From Paenibacillus koleovorans NBRC 103111 (GTDB taxonomy: Bacteria > Bacillota > Bacilli > Paenibacillales > NBRC-103111), in contig NZ_BIMA01000006.1 of NCBI RefSeq assembly GCF_004000845.1, positions 49,608 through 113,607 of the forward strand: a DNA stretch of 64,000 bases, in the 5' to 3' direction. The notes below the pieces were generated by a model that saw nothing but the letters and a program-made list of their open reading frames with translations, had not been told where the DNA came from and searched no databases. The position numbers were made by a program, and so were the translations under genes. Of the stretch, positions 35,501 to 43,089 are shown one piece after another (the first letter of the stretch is position 1; each line of letters begins with the position of its first letter).

Positions 35501-36898
35501 TACCCAGGCCGAAACGTTATCGATCCGGTTGAGGATCGCGGCATCGAAGGACCGATCTCTTCGATCCGGTTGGCCAATATTCGCAGAGGGATTCAGGATA
35601 TGGAATACATGGAGATGCTGAAGCGTCTCGGCAAAGAGGACGAAGTCAATACCGTTCTCAACGCGAATGTTCCGGTCATCTTCACCAATCCAGGCGGTAC
35701 GCTTGGCTTCTCGCAGACGGGCAACGCCTTCGAGAACTCCCGTTACGCTATGGCTGCGTTGATCGATGAACTGTCTGCAGAACCTGCGCCGGAGCTGGGC
35801 GGTACGATTAACGGTCCATCGAGCGTGCTCGTCGGCGAGCCGTTCGAACTGACGATCGGACTCGAAGCGGCTGAATCCGTGCCGAATTTCACGACACTTG
35901 ATGTCATCGTCCGCTACGACAAGAACAAGATCTCGTTCCCTACAGTAGTGAACAGCGTGTACACTTCCCTTGCTCCAAGCGCGATCGAATACTTGCGGAG
36001 TCCACCGCAGCTGCTGGATACGGCTGTTCGGGTGGACGATGGCGAGATTCGCATCATTCTCATGGTTAGCAACGGCACGCCGTTGTCTGGAGCAGGCGAT
36101 CTGTTCAAGCTGAAGGGTGTCGTTAAGGCAGACGCAGCAATCGGGAATACGACGATTTCGCTGAATGATTTTGAGCTTGCAATCGCTTTGGACGCCTATG
36201 AAGTCGCTGGAGGTTCGATCAATATCCAGATCGCGCTGGCGAATAAATCGACGCTGAGCACGCTCATTAATGCGGCCGAGACGCTCCACAATAATGCAAC
36301 GATCGGTTCGACCCCGGGCACTTACCCGTCGAAGACGGCGTTCAACGCAGCCATTGTTGTGGCGAAAGCGGTTCTGAACAATGATCTCGCGGATCAAGAC
36401 GCCGTCAATGCGGCTGTCGTCGCGCTGACCTCGGCCATTACCGCGTTCCGAGCATCGATCAATCTCGATCCTGGTGTCGATCGCTCCGCCTTGATCGCCG
36501 CGATTGAAAAAGCGCAACAGAGACTTAACAAATCGACGGAAGGCACGAAGATTGGCCAATATCCGGCTGGTTCGAAGAGTACGCTGCAAGCCGCGATTAC
36601 CGCTGCGAGCAATATGCGGTATAACGGAGTAGCGACCCAAGGTCAAGTGAATGACGCGGTCAGCACGCTGCAAGCGGCGCTGAACGACTTCATGGACCAG
36701 ATCATTACCCTCGTACCGAATGGTAAGCGCGTATCCGTTCGCGACCTGTCGTTCCTGGTTCAATACTGGAATACAGCGCCAGGCGACGCCAACTGGAGTC
36801 AAGTCGAGAAGGCCGATATCGTGAATGCCGGCCGGATCAACATTCAAGTACTGGCGGCAGTCGCGCGCATGATTCTCGAAGACTGGGTAACGGATTAA
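32582..36898 (+). CDS. Secreted DUF4091 (GH123-like) enzyme with cohesin, FIVAR and dockerin-like domains
   Basis: 1438 residues from ATG 32582, where the signal peptide (MRKKISIITIALL to NSVYA) begins; an ATG at 32558 is also in frame. SbsA/Big-like beta domains fill about 35-460. A GH123-type N-terminal sandwich (about 470-620) and a DUF4091 barrel (about 660-1020) follow, with FLYMPDEPSSSQY, YWHSNQWW and RRGIQDMEYMEMLKRLG. Then a cohesin domain (about 1072-1216), two FIVAR helical modules (1217-1295 and 1299-1377) and a dockerin-like pair of segments (1380-1438; SVRDLSFLVQYW and AGRINIQVLAAVARMIL) in which most calcium-ligand Asp residues are missing. A perfect cre site lies upstream and an SLH-cohesin anchor gene follows. 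Probable surface-assembled glycan hydrolase. Confidence 0.85.
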   Translation: MRKKISIITIALLMLLGTLLQQIAPNSVYAADPVIGIAVGADNKLTVTFPEAMDAARGEIAVIDPDNRKIAAVVSSLDLPSLFTDAGRTSIVLSPATTGLTEVNGGAYRLALKYWKTAGGTPYGDLSVPFTANDTQKPSLDPLYYVTAGATANADKLSLYFDEPMNADDLANLDHYATNGTKFTAIGGITIQSVSSDKSTVTFNYPNASTALVAGTSVISTQSLRDSAGNVVRDSATTANLRTSTTLGFAQSYFDIRYSLQARNVIQVKDRNTIEIRFNSKIASVNPGLWTVQRIVNNTWSNYTTFTNARILPDGYTVAFTTAASLDLDGNKYRLSTAGNANMIQNIYGSTRPSGNQSIWFDLVRPEVKTVEAKSGEDNVIQVTFTKDMIGYDPADFFVYEGLNKLVAEQDYYIERVSPTLFEIKVKSSAIGMKSLKVAFPAVTGLVDGFRNKMLSSGQVYNVDLSVGWFPVPSGQGVTSIWAVNDGEAVKRDDLNNPNKTGNSAWDGSKVKLFGGRNEVLAFQIIVESGSGGIEELSATLPSLNRIGGPGSIVYTPPAADPTLYAGRPIQIFSQNYMKVNQMTVASWILPTTGTGIPTNPTGWVPNQLVPENALPGKGGFPLEVLPNRNQGLWFEVYTAKDLPAGVYTGTVNVKVDGHSYPVPVELKLFDFTLPDENSTDIMLYYEDDQVNRYHQPADAEKFKALQDSYRRLLHRNRVEFVTGTNLASDAYIAQVTENVRWYDGSAFTAQNGYEGPGAGVGGTIIPRTMYGPGTEFDELESAQQKSDDWMNFLNNTFGEGNIKTFLYMPDEPSSSQYNYIKQIAKNIKTGTGPGKDLPILVTSAFQSALASDASSVAPGTNNVIDIWLSFTKNYNHATALTQRALGNEMNVYNGQRPYSGVGVLDVPATDMRATMWGVLKHGMSSFFYWHSNQWWHNSSLFRGLSRYQNPWLESVTFRNSGNEFANGDGVLIYPGRNVIDPVEDRGIEGPISSIRLANIRRGIQDMEYMEMLKRLGKEDEVNTVLNANVPVIFTNPGGTLGFSQTGNAFENSRYAMAALIDELSAEPAPELGGTINGPSSVLVGEPFELTIGLEAAESVPNFTTLDVIVRYDKNKISFPTVVNSVYTSLAPSAIEYLRSPPQLLDTAVRVDDGEIRIILMVSNGTPLSGAGDLFKLKGVVKADAAIGNTTISLNDFELAIALDAYEVAGGSINIQIALANKSTLSTLINAAETLHNNATIGSTPGTYPSKTAFNAAIVVAKAVLNNDLADQDAVNAAVVALTSAITAFRASINLDPGVDRSALIAAIEKAQQRLNKSTEGTKIGQYPAGSKSTLQAAITAASNMRYNGVATQGQVNDAVSTLQAALNDFMDQIITLVPNGKRVSVRDLSFLVQYWNTAPGDANWSQVEKADIVNAGRINIQVLAAVARMILEDWVTD

Positions 36899-36937
36899 GC
36901 TTCTTCACCGCTGAATTATAGTACAGAAGGCCGAGCA

Positions 36938-36963
36938 GGAGGATGATCTGCGGATCATCCTCC
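36938..36963. repeat. Perfect hairpin between enzyme and anchor genes
   Basis: Eleven-bp perfect stem (GGAGGATGATC / GATCATCCTCC), loop TGCG, no T-run. It may stabilise the upstream mRNA 3' end or tune expression of the anchor gene. Confidence 0.6.
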
Positions 36964-36995
36964 GATTCGCCATTCTACCGAAAGGAACACGGACT

Positions 36996-38033
36996 ATGAC
37001 ACGAAATCGAACGCTCCGCAACACTTTAACGCTTCTTCTGGGTTGCGCACTCGTTACAGGCGGGCTATGGATGCCAGCGGCGCTTGCCGAGGAGAAGCCG
37101 ACATTCGTACTGCAGCAGATCGACGAGCCGACCGGCACGACTGGCGAGGTACGCTTGTCCGTATCGGGACAACATCTGACCGATCTGTATGCTTATGAGC
37201 TTCATCTGGCTTACGATCCGCTGCGCTTGAAGTTAAAGAGAGCGGAAACCGACATTCCGGGATTCACCGTATTGCCGAAGGAGCAGGAGAATCGCATTAC
37301 GTTCGCGCATACGAAAGTAGGCGGCGTTCCCGGAGAGAATGGCGATTTGACGCTTGGCGAGCTGACCTTCGAGACGATCGGGGACGGGGTGGCCAAGGTA
37401 TCGCTGCTGGACGTGCAGCTCGTCAATTCTCGGCTGACCATGACAACACATGCGGTCAGCGCCGGCGTGCTCATCGGAAGCGCTCCGACGTTGACCGATA
37501 TTGAAGGTCACTGGGCGGAAGACAGCATCCGAAAAGCAGCCGCGCTCGGTCTAGCCGACGGGTATGAAGATCGGACGTTCCGTCCGCAGAATCCGATTAG
37601 CCGCGCCGAATTTGCCGCTCTGCTCGTTCGCGCGATGGAGCTGCCCTTCGGGAAAGAGACTGCATCGACCTTTGCCGACGACAGCCGCATTCCCGCCTGG
37701 GCGAAGAAGTATGTAGCGGCAGCCGTTCGTGCGAATCTGCTCTCTGGTTATGAGGATCGAACCTTCCGCGCCGACAATCTCCTGTCGCGGCCGGAGATGG
37801 CAGCCATCATGGTCCGGGCAACAGGGATGCCGGTGTCGCCAGAAGCCGTACCCGAATTTGCAGATGTGGCGGACATTCCGTCATGGTCGCGTCCTAATGT
37901 CGCCGCCGGCGCGAAGGCCGGTCTGATCGACGGGAAGGATAATGGTCTGTTTGCGCCGAATGAGCATACGACTAGAGCGGAAGCGATAACGATCATTCTC
38001 CGTTTGCTGGATAAACTGGATCAGCAGCAATAG
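36996..38033 (+). CDS. Cohesin-like plus triple SLH surface-anchor protein
   Basis: 345 residues. Signal peptide of about 31 residues ending ALAEE. Residues about 36-158 resemble a cohesin fold: YAYELHLAYDPLRLKLKRAE, then GDLTLGELTFETIGDGVAKV and a final strand SAGVLIG. Three SLH repeats follow at about 164-213, 225-277 and 286-340 (DIEGHWAEDSIRKAAALGL, IPAWAKKYVAAAVRANL, IPSWSRPNVAAGAKAGL). The order cohesin-SLH is that of cellulosome anchoring scaffoldins such as SdbA or OlpA, which hold dockerin-bearing proteins on the S-layer. It starts 97 bases after the dockerin-bearing enzyme gene. AAAGGA precedes the ATG. Confidence 0.88.
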   Translation: MTRNRTLRNTLTLLLGCALVTGGLWMPAALAEEKPTFVLQQIDEPTGTTGEVRLSVSGQHLTDLYAYELHLAYDPLRLKLKRAETDIPGFTVLPKEQENRITFAHTKVGGVPGENGDLTLGELTFETIGDGVAKVSLLDVQLVNSRLTMTTHAVSAGVLIGSAPTLTDIEGHWAEDSIRKAAALGLADGYEDRTFRPQNPISRAEFAALLVRAMELPFGKETASTFADDSRIPAWAKKYVAAAVRANLLSGYEDRTFRADNLLSRPEMAAIMVRATGMPVSPEAVPEFADVADIPSWSRPNVAAGAKAGLIDGKDNGLFAPNEHTTRAEAITIILRLLDKLDQQQ

Positions 38034-38201
38034 AGTGACGCGCATGAGGGAAACCGGAACGTCCTTTTCAGAGTGGGAGGGATGGCTGGGTTCCCTGCTT
38101 GCGTTTCGCAGGAGGCGAGGCAAGAACGCTAGCCGCTAGGAGAGAGAAGGAGCAAGTGACCAGCAAGATTCGGAGGAGAAACAACATGGGAGAATTACCG
38201 T

Positions 38202-38983
38202 ATGAAAAGAGCACATCAGACGATAACGGTCGGCGATGCCGCCGCACATATTCAAGGCTATTCTTCGCTTTCAATACAAGCGGCAGTTGATGCTGTCGCG
38301 CGTAACGAAGGAGGGACCGTTGTGCTCTCCGGCGGAGTCTATGAGATCGATCGGCCAATCCGGCTCTACGAACATGTCCGGCTGACGGGTGCAGGAAGAG
38401 AAACCGTGCTGAGGAAAATCGATGGTGTCCGTTCGGCGCTTCGCGTCGATGCCGATTAAGGCGAGCTGCGGGCGGAGGTGGAAGATGCCAGCGGCTTCAA
38501 GGTCGGCATGGGGATTCAAATTCACGACCGGTTGACTGCGGGGAACTATTTGACGAGCACAGCGGTCATTACGGCGATAGAAGGCAATACGCTCTATTTC
38601 GACCAACCGTTAGTTTACGATTACAGCGTCCATGAGGGCGGCGTCGTATCCAATGCAAGTTCCATCCTTTACGGCGTCGATGTGCAGCGGTAAGCATCTC
38701 CTCGCTTCTGATCGATGGCAATCGGGCGAATAACGATTGGATCAACGGCTGCCGAGGCGGCGCCATCTACTTCTATCAATCCAATCAGTGCACGATCGAA
38801 GAGGTCGCGGTGACGGATTTTAATGGCGAAGGCGTCAGCTCGCAGATTAGCGAAGACTTCACGATTCGCCATTGCGAGATTACCGGCAGCGCCTCGAATG
38901 GGTTGCATCCCGGTACGGGGTCCCTTCGGAGCCACTATTCGACAGTGGATCCGAAGGTTTTTCATGTTCGGGATAGGACTTAA
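38202..38983 (+). pseudogene. Broken pectate-lyase-like beta-helix gene
   Basis: Starts MKRAHQTITVGDAAAHIQGY with a pectate-lyase-type opening (SIQAAVDAVARNEGGTVVLS, GGVYEIDRPIRLYEHVRLTG). A TAA at 38458-38460 interrupts the frame, the same frame continues (EDASGFKVGMGIQIHD), and near 38690 a shift is needed to reach SISSLLIDGNRANNDWINGC and FNGEGVSSQISEDFTIRHCE. Similarity ends at about 38930 (SNGLHPGTGS), so the C-terminal half is gone. The intact form would be an extracellular polysaccharide-degrading parallel beta-helix enzyme. Confidence 0.85.
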
Positions 38984-39106
38984 GACGCGTGTGGGGCTAG
39001 TGAAGTGCCGTAAGTTCATCCAATGCGACCTATTGTTGACGCTTGCAGGGTTGGAATCAAAGGGAATACATAAAAATAAAATCACCAAAAAATATAACTA
39101 TTGCCG

Positions 39107-39599
39107 ATGCAAAGCCTCGTGTCCTACGGTAGCCTGGGCAGCGACTTGTTCGTCAACCGCTTGAAGCGGACAGCCGCGCCGAATCCCGCCAAGGGGCAGA
39201 AGTATTACCATAGCAATTATGAAATCTATTACCTGGTATCCGGCTCGCTGACTTATTTTGTGGAAGACCGGGCGTATGCGGTGCGGGAAGGAGACCTGGT
39301 GTTCATCGACCAACATGTCCTTCATCGAACATCTTACCGGGATCGGACGGAACCGCCGGACGCATGATGAGACGCACGCCGCAGACGCCATTCGGGCATC
39401 CAAGCCCCGTCCATGCGAAACTATCCAAAATCGTGCAATTTCTCAATCGTCATTATGAAGATCCGATGTCGCTGCAGGCGGTGGCTGGACGAATCGGGAT
39501 GAGCGCCGCGTATCTCAGTCGGACCTTTCGAACGGTTACCGGCTTTCATTTCGTCGAATACTTGAATCTGGTGCGCATTCGGGAGGCGGGGCGGCTGCC
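39107..39599 (+). pseudogene. Truncated AraC-family regulator gene
   Basis: The N-terminal cupin part (YYHSNYEIYYLVSGSLTYFV, REGDLVFIDQHVLHR) is in one frame to about 39365. The frame then shifts and the DNA-binding part begins directly (SKIVQFLNRHYEDPMSLQAV, IGMSAAYLSRTFRTVTGFHF), so roughly a third of the protein in the middle is missing. The last helix-turn-helix stops at IREAGRL, where the 58-bp toxin repeat begins. An AraC gene next to carbohydrate genes was probably their regulator before decay. Confidence 0.85.
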
Positions 39600-39657
39600 G
39601 GATTATTTTCGTTTATTCAGATACGTGAGGAGCGCCAGCAAGAACATGCCGAGCATA
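39600..39657. repeat. 58-bp direct repeat, copy B (toxin gene fragment)
   Basis: One mismatch to 31251-31308. On the minus strand it encodes the last 17 toxin residues from MLGMFLLALL onward and its stop, but lacks the ribosome site, start and promoter. It joins the AraC remnant to the terminator of tRNA-Val, so it is a recombination scar. Confidence 0.95.
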
Positions 39658-39670
39658 GGCGCACAAGGAA

Positions 39671-39697
39671 AAGAGCCCTTGATACACAAGGGCTCTT
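39671..39697 (-). terminator. Terminator of tRNA-Val
   Basis: Eleven-bp stem AAGAGCCCTTG / CAAGGGCTCTT; on the minus strand followed by TTCC after a CTCTTTT run. Confidence 0.85.
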
Positions 39698-39702
39698 GCT
39701 TA

Positions 39703-39775
39703 TGATCTGTAGTGGGCTCGAACCACTGACCCCTACCCTGTCAAGATAGTGCTCTCCCAGCTGAGCTAACAGATC
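39703..39775 (-). tRNA. tRNA-Val (GAC)
   Basis: 73 bases. Acceptor GATCTGT with ACAGATC, D-stem GCTC/GAGC, anticodon loop TTGACAG, T-arm AGTGG/CCACT with TTCGAGC loop, discriminator A; CCA not encoded. All stems pair, so it should be functional. Own promoter and terminator. Confidence 0.93.
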
Positions 39776-39808
39776 ATGTTGATTTTCTTTTTTTGGGGAA
39801 CGAGATTT

Positions 39809-39837
39809 ATAATACCAAGGTTTGTCCGGAATGTCAA
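39809..39837 (-). promoter_or_regulatory. Promoter of tRNA-Val
   Basis: On the minus strand TTGACA (39837-39832), 17 bases, TATTAT (39814-39809), about 34 bases before the tRNA. The rest of the gap to 40074 shows nothing further. Confidence 0.85.
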
Positions 39838-40074
39838 CATCGGGTTCATAATAATTTTATAAAGTAGGACGAAGGCGGCGGGAGAGGGCAAGTTCTGCAG
39901 GGCCTAATCGATGTCGGCTGATCTATAGGTCGGAAGGTTGCGATTTATAACTTTTTTTGATTGGAATAGGGGACAAAGAAGGAATTGTTTCGTATGGTGT
40001 CGAAAGGTTAATAAGTTTCCTGTATCACGCCACAAACATAGATTCACATCATATAGAGGCTGAGAGGTAATGAG

Positions 40075-41259
40075 ATGCAAAAGGGGCTGCTACACCAAAC
40101 GGTAATCGACCAGGAATTGCGAGCCGTCAAGTTATTTTTAGTGCTGTACTACTTGCTGCAGGTTATATTTGATTATAGTTTATATTACTTGTTTCCAGGT
40201 GTCTTCAGTACCAATCGAAGCTTCAACGAAGGCGGCCTGGGCTACTTCCTATACATAATTGAACTTGCGTTGCTTCCTTATGCGATTTATCTGATTCGAC
40301 AAAAAAATCCGTTTCCAATTAAATATTTATACCTGGGCGTTTTCCTGCTCGCGACCATGACGAACGACATCATGATGTATTGGGGAGTTGAGGAAAAGTA
40401 CCAAAGCGGCAACATCGGGGAATTGCTTTTCTTGTTCTTTACACCCATTTTCTTAAATCGCCGCTACTTCTTCTACGTAATGGCATGCTTTATTTTGAAA
40501 TATGCGATAACCGGCATAGTTCTCATGCAGTCGATCGTAATCGTGCCCATCTCCTTAACTATCGTGATCTCATCCATTACATATATCCTCTTGAACCGCT
40601 TCCTCGACTACGTGAAGGCAGTAAGGGAATCGTACAACGTGCAGATGGAGGAAATCGTCAAAGGAATTGTCGCCACGCTGGAGCTGAAGGATCCTTATAC
40701 CCGAGGCCATAGTGAGCGAGTCGCCCATTTCTCCTTGCTGCTCGCCCATCGAATGGGGCAGTTTTCGGAGGAAGAGCTGAAATTGTTCTACTACGCTTGT
40801 CTGCTGCATGATGTCGGCAAGGTGAACATTCCGGACTATATTCTGACTAAGCCGTCCTCCTTGACCGAGGCGGAATACGACATCATTAAGAGTCATCCGG
40901 TAGTCGGGGCCAACGCGATGAAAGGGATCGAAGGCCTGAAAGATAGTGTCGAAGTCATCCTGCACCATCATGAGCATTGGGACGGCAACGGCTATCCCGA
41001 CCAGCTTCTCGGAGACGAGATTCCGATTCTGGCCCGGATCACCTCGGTGGCAGACGCTTTCGACGCGATGACCACGATGCGTTCCTATCGCGATGCATTG
41101 CCGGTCGAGGAGGCTTATAGACGCATTATTGACGGCAAGGGGAAACAGTTCGATCCCCGCGTCGTAGAAGCTTTCCAAGAGATCTTCCCTCTATGGGTTG
41201 ATTATATCAAACAGCGCGACAGCCTGAAGGCTGCGATGCAGAACCAGTTGGCTATCTAA
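40075..41259 (+). CDS. Membrane-bound HD-GYP phosphodiesterase
   Basis: 394 residues. Six or so membrane helices fill about 15-185 (an unassigned sensor module). The C-terminal HD-GYP domain (about 200-375) has the metal residues in HSERVAHFS, LLHDVGKVNIPDYILTKP (HD near 244), HHHEHWDGNGYP and VADAFDAMTTMRSY. The sequence at the GYP position is GYP, the canonical form, so cyclic di-GMP hydrolysis is likely. Cyclic di-GMP commonly switches pilus motility and biofilm, and the PilB encoded here has an MshEN-like domain. GAGAGG precedes the ATG. Confidence 0.92.
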   Translation: MQKGLLHQTVIDQELRAVKLFLVLYYLLQVIFDYSLYYLFPGVFSTNRSFNEGGLGYFLYIIELALLPYAIYLIRQKNPFPIKYLYLGVFLLATMTNDIMMYWGVEEKYQSGNIGELLFLFFTPIFLNRRYFFYVMACFILKYAITGIVLMQSIVIVPISLTIVISSITYILLNRFLDYVKAVRESYNVQMEEIVKGIVATLELKDPYTRGHSERVAHFSLLLAHRMGQFSEEELKLFYYACLLHDVGKVNIPDYILTKPSSLTEAEYDIIKSHPVVGANAMKGIEGLKDSVEVILHHHEHWDGNGYPDQLLGDEIPILARITSVADAFDAMTTMRSYRDALPVEEAYRRIIDGKGKQFDPRVVEAFQEIFPLWVDYIKQRDSLKAAMQNQLAI

Positions 41260-41303
41260 CCCGCTATTCAGATTGCACTTTACGAATGGAGGAGGTGAAG
41301 CGA

Positions 41304-41333
41304 ATGTGCTGGTGGTGCTTTTGGGGCTGGTAA
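41304..41333 (+). CDS. Nine-codon Trp/Cys-rich mini-ORF (MCWWCFWGW)
   Basis: GGAGGAGGTGAAGCGA lies directly before an ATG that opens MCWWCFWGW and a TAA. Four of nine residues are Trp and two are Cys. A longer in-frame ATG at 41286 would overlap the ribosome site. It lies 44 bases after the HD-GYP stop and 35 bases before a terminator, so it would be the last cistron of that transcript. The strong ribosome site is the only evidence of translation; no known family. Confidence 0.4.
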   Translation: MCWWCFWGW

Positions 41334-41368
41334 GCGGCAAGATTATTTAAGAAAGATTGAAATAGGGA

Positions 41369-41399
41369 AGGGCGCCTGTAAAGGTGCCCTTTATCTTTT
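41369..41399 (+). terminator. Terminator after the HD-GYP gene and mini-ORF
   Basis: Nine-bp stem AGGGCGCCT / AGGTGCCCT (one G-U), loop GTAA, then TTATCTTTT. Confidence 0.85.
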
Positions 41400-41526
41400 G
41401 GAAGGAGAGTGTGGGCAAATTTATCCGGTATGGTGGAGGTTTTCGTGATTATGCGCGAAACGTATTGCTTGTATGACGGCCCCCCATCTACAATACGGAT
41501 AAAACGACAGACGAGGTGCTGATTTA

Positions 41527-42657
41527 ATGACGGCAACATCGGCCTATTTGAACAAAGTGAATTTCGAAGAGTACGACACGGGCGGCTATAAAATGTATCG
41601 TATTCCGGGTATCGTCGTGACGCGTCGCGGAACCGTCTTGGCCCACTACGAAGCGAGGATGGGGACGGGCGACTGGACCAAGCAGGATGTCATCATGAGG
41701 CGCAGCACGGACAACGGGGAAACATGGAGCGAGCGGATCATGCTCGTCGAAGGAATAGCGAAGGAGACGTTCCACAACGCCAGCATGATTGCAGCCAAGA
41801 AGAGCGACACCGTCTACTTGTTCTGGTTCCGCAACTATGCCAACGGCTACATGACGCGCAGCGAAGACGACGGTCTCACTTGGTCGGAGCCGGTGGAGAT
41901 CACGTCCGTGTTCGAAAAGTTCCGTTCCGAATACGACTGGAATGTAATTGCGAACGGCACCGGACACGCCATCGAGCTGCGCAGCGGGAGGCTCGTCATC
42001 CCGGTCTGGCTCTCGAACGGCGGAGAGGTGCATCGACCTTCGGTCCTCTCGAGCATATATAGCAACGACGGCGGCACGACTTGGGAGCGAGGGTCGATCA
42101 TATGGGACAAGGACGGCTGGGTGAGTCCAAGCGAGTCGACGGCGGTGGAGCTGGCGGATGGCAGCGTCATGATGAACTTTCGGCACGAATCCGACACCCG
42201 CAGCCGCGGCGTTGCGATCAGTCCGGACGGTGGGGTTACCTGGGGAGAGCCGATACACGCGACGGATTTGCCGGATCCGATTTGCGAGGGCAGCATTTTG
42301 CGGATTGCATTCTCTGAAACTCGCGGATTCAGCGGAATCTTGTTCAGCAATTGCGCGTTCGACGGAGAAGGAGATATCGAGTGGCGTACGTTCAGCGACG
42401 GTACCAGATTCAAGTGGGGGAATCAATCGCGGCGAAATCTGACGATCCGCCTCAGTCTGGATGAGGGCAAGACTTGGAATTACAGCAGCCTGTTGGAGCT
42501 GGAAGCCGGTTATTCCGACCTGGCGATCAGTAATGACGGTCAGACGATCTTCTGCCTCTACGAACGCGATTGGATGGAACGGCAATGCGCCTTCACAAAG
42601 CATATGACGATCGCTAGATTCAATCTGGCTTGGGTGACCGATGGGGAAATGAAATAA
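41527..42657 (+). CDS. Sialidase/BNR-repeat family protein
   Basis: 376 residues; six-bladed propeller type. The YRIPGIV motif (the FRIP box, with the substrate-binding Arg) is near residue 22. Asp boxes S-x-D-x-G-x-T-W recur: STDNGETW, SEDDGLTW, SNDGGTTW, SPDGGVTW and SLDEGKTW. No signal peptide is visible, so it may act inside the cell on imported oligosaccharides. Whether the sugar is sialic acid cannot be told; many such proteins act on other sugars. GAGGTG precedes the ATG. Confidence 0.87.
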   Translation: MTATSAYLNKVNFEEYDTGGYKMYRIPGIVVTRRGTVLAHYEARMGTGDWTKQDVIMRRSTDNGETWSERIMLVEGIAKETFHNASMIAAKKSDTVYLFWFRNYANGYMTRSEDDGLTWSEPVEITSVFEKFRSEYDWNVIANGTGHAIELRSGRLVIPVWLSNGGEVHRPSVLSSIYSNDGGTTWERGSIIWDKDGWVSPSESTAVELADGSVMMNFRHESDTRSRGVAISPDGGVTWGEPIHATDLPDPICEGSILRIAFSETRGFSGILFSNCAFDGEGDIEWRTFSDGTRFKWGNQSRRNLTIRLSLDEGKTWNYSSLLELEAGYSDLAISNDGQTIFCLYERDWMERQCAFTKHMTIARFNLAWVTDGEMK

Positions 42658-42663
42658 CAAGCA

Positions 42664-42698
42664 AACGCCCGATTCCGCATTGACGGACATCGGGCGTT
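42664..42698. terminator. Bidirectional hairpin between convergent genes
   Basis: Ten-bp stem AACGCCCGAT / ATCGGGCGTT between the sialidase-like gene and the pterin dehydratase gene. T-runs are short on both sides. Confidence 0.55.
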
Positions 42699-42711
42699 GC
42701 TGCATGAACAT

Positions 42712-43005
42712 TCATCTGGAGAACAGGCTGTCGCACTTTGCCATTAGCTCGAAGTCGAGCTCGGTAATGCCGCCGGCGCTCCAAGACGTCACGCTGAGCG
42801 TAACCAGCTTGTAGTCGATGGCGATCATAGGATGGTGATTGAGCTCCTCCGCTGCTAATGCGACTTGCCGGACGAATTCAATGCCGTCCAGAAATTCGCG
42901 AACCCGGTATTTCTTCGTCAACCACTTCTCGTCCTTCCGCTGCCAACCGGGATAGGTCCCTTGAGCCAGCCGCTCCTGCACTTGCTCTTCGCTAAGCTTC
43001 GACAT
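42712..43005 (-). CDS. 4a-hydroxytetrahydrobiopterin dehydratase (PCD/DCoH)
   Basis: 97 residues from ATG 43005, with GGGGAGG 9 bases upstream; an ATG at 43023 precedes that site. The catalytic EELNHHPMI motif and YKLVTLSVTSW ending are typical. It dehydrates the carbinolamine pterin made by aromatic amino acid hydroxylases, recycling the cofactor. No hydroxylase gene is adjacent. Confidence 0.92.
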   Translation of the reverse strand: MSKLSEEQVQERLAQGTYPGWQRKDEKWLTKKYRVREFLDGIEFVRQVALAAEELNHHPMIAIDYKLVTLSVTSWSAGGITELDFELMAKCDSLFSR

Positions 43006-43027
43006 GCTCCGCATCCTCCCCATGGAT

Positions 43028-43063
43028 AAACGGCGCCGTCCTGTACTCAGGACGACGCCGTTT
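43028..43063 (-). terminator. Terminator of the cupredoxin gene
   Basis: Long stem AAACGGCG plus CGTCCTG with CAGGACG plus CGCCGTTT, one bulge pair, loop TACT; the minus-strand tail is TTTATCC. Confidence 0.8.
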
Positions 43064-43089
43064 GGAATGAGAATTGCCGGTTACGGCAA

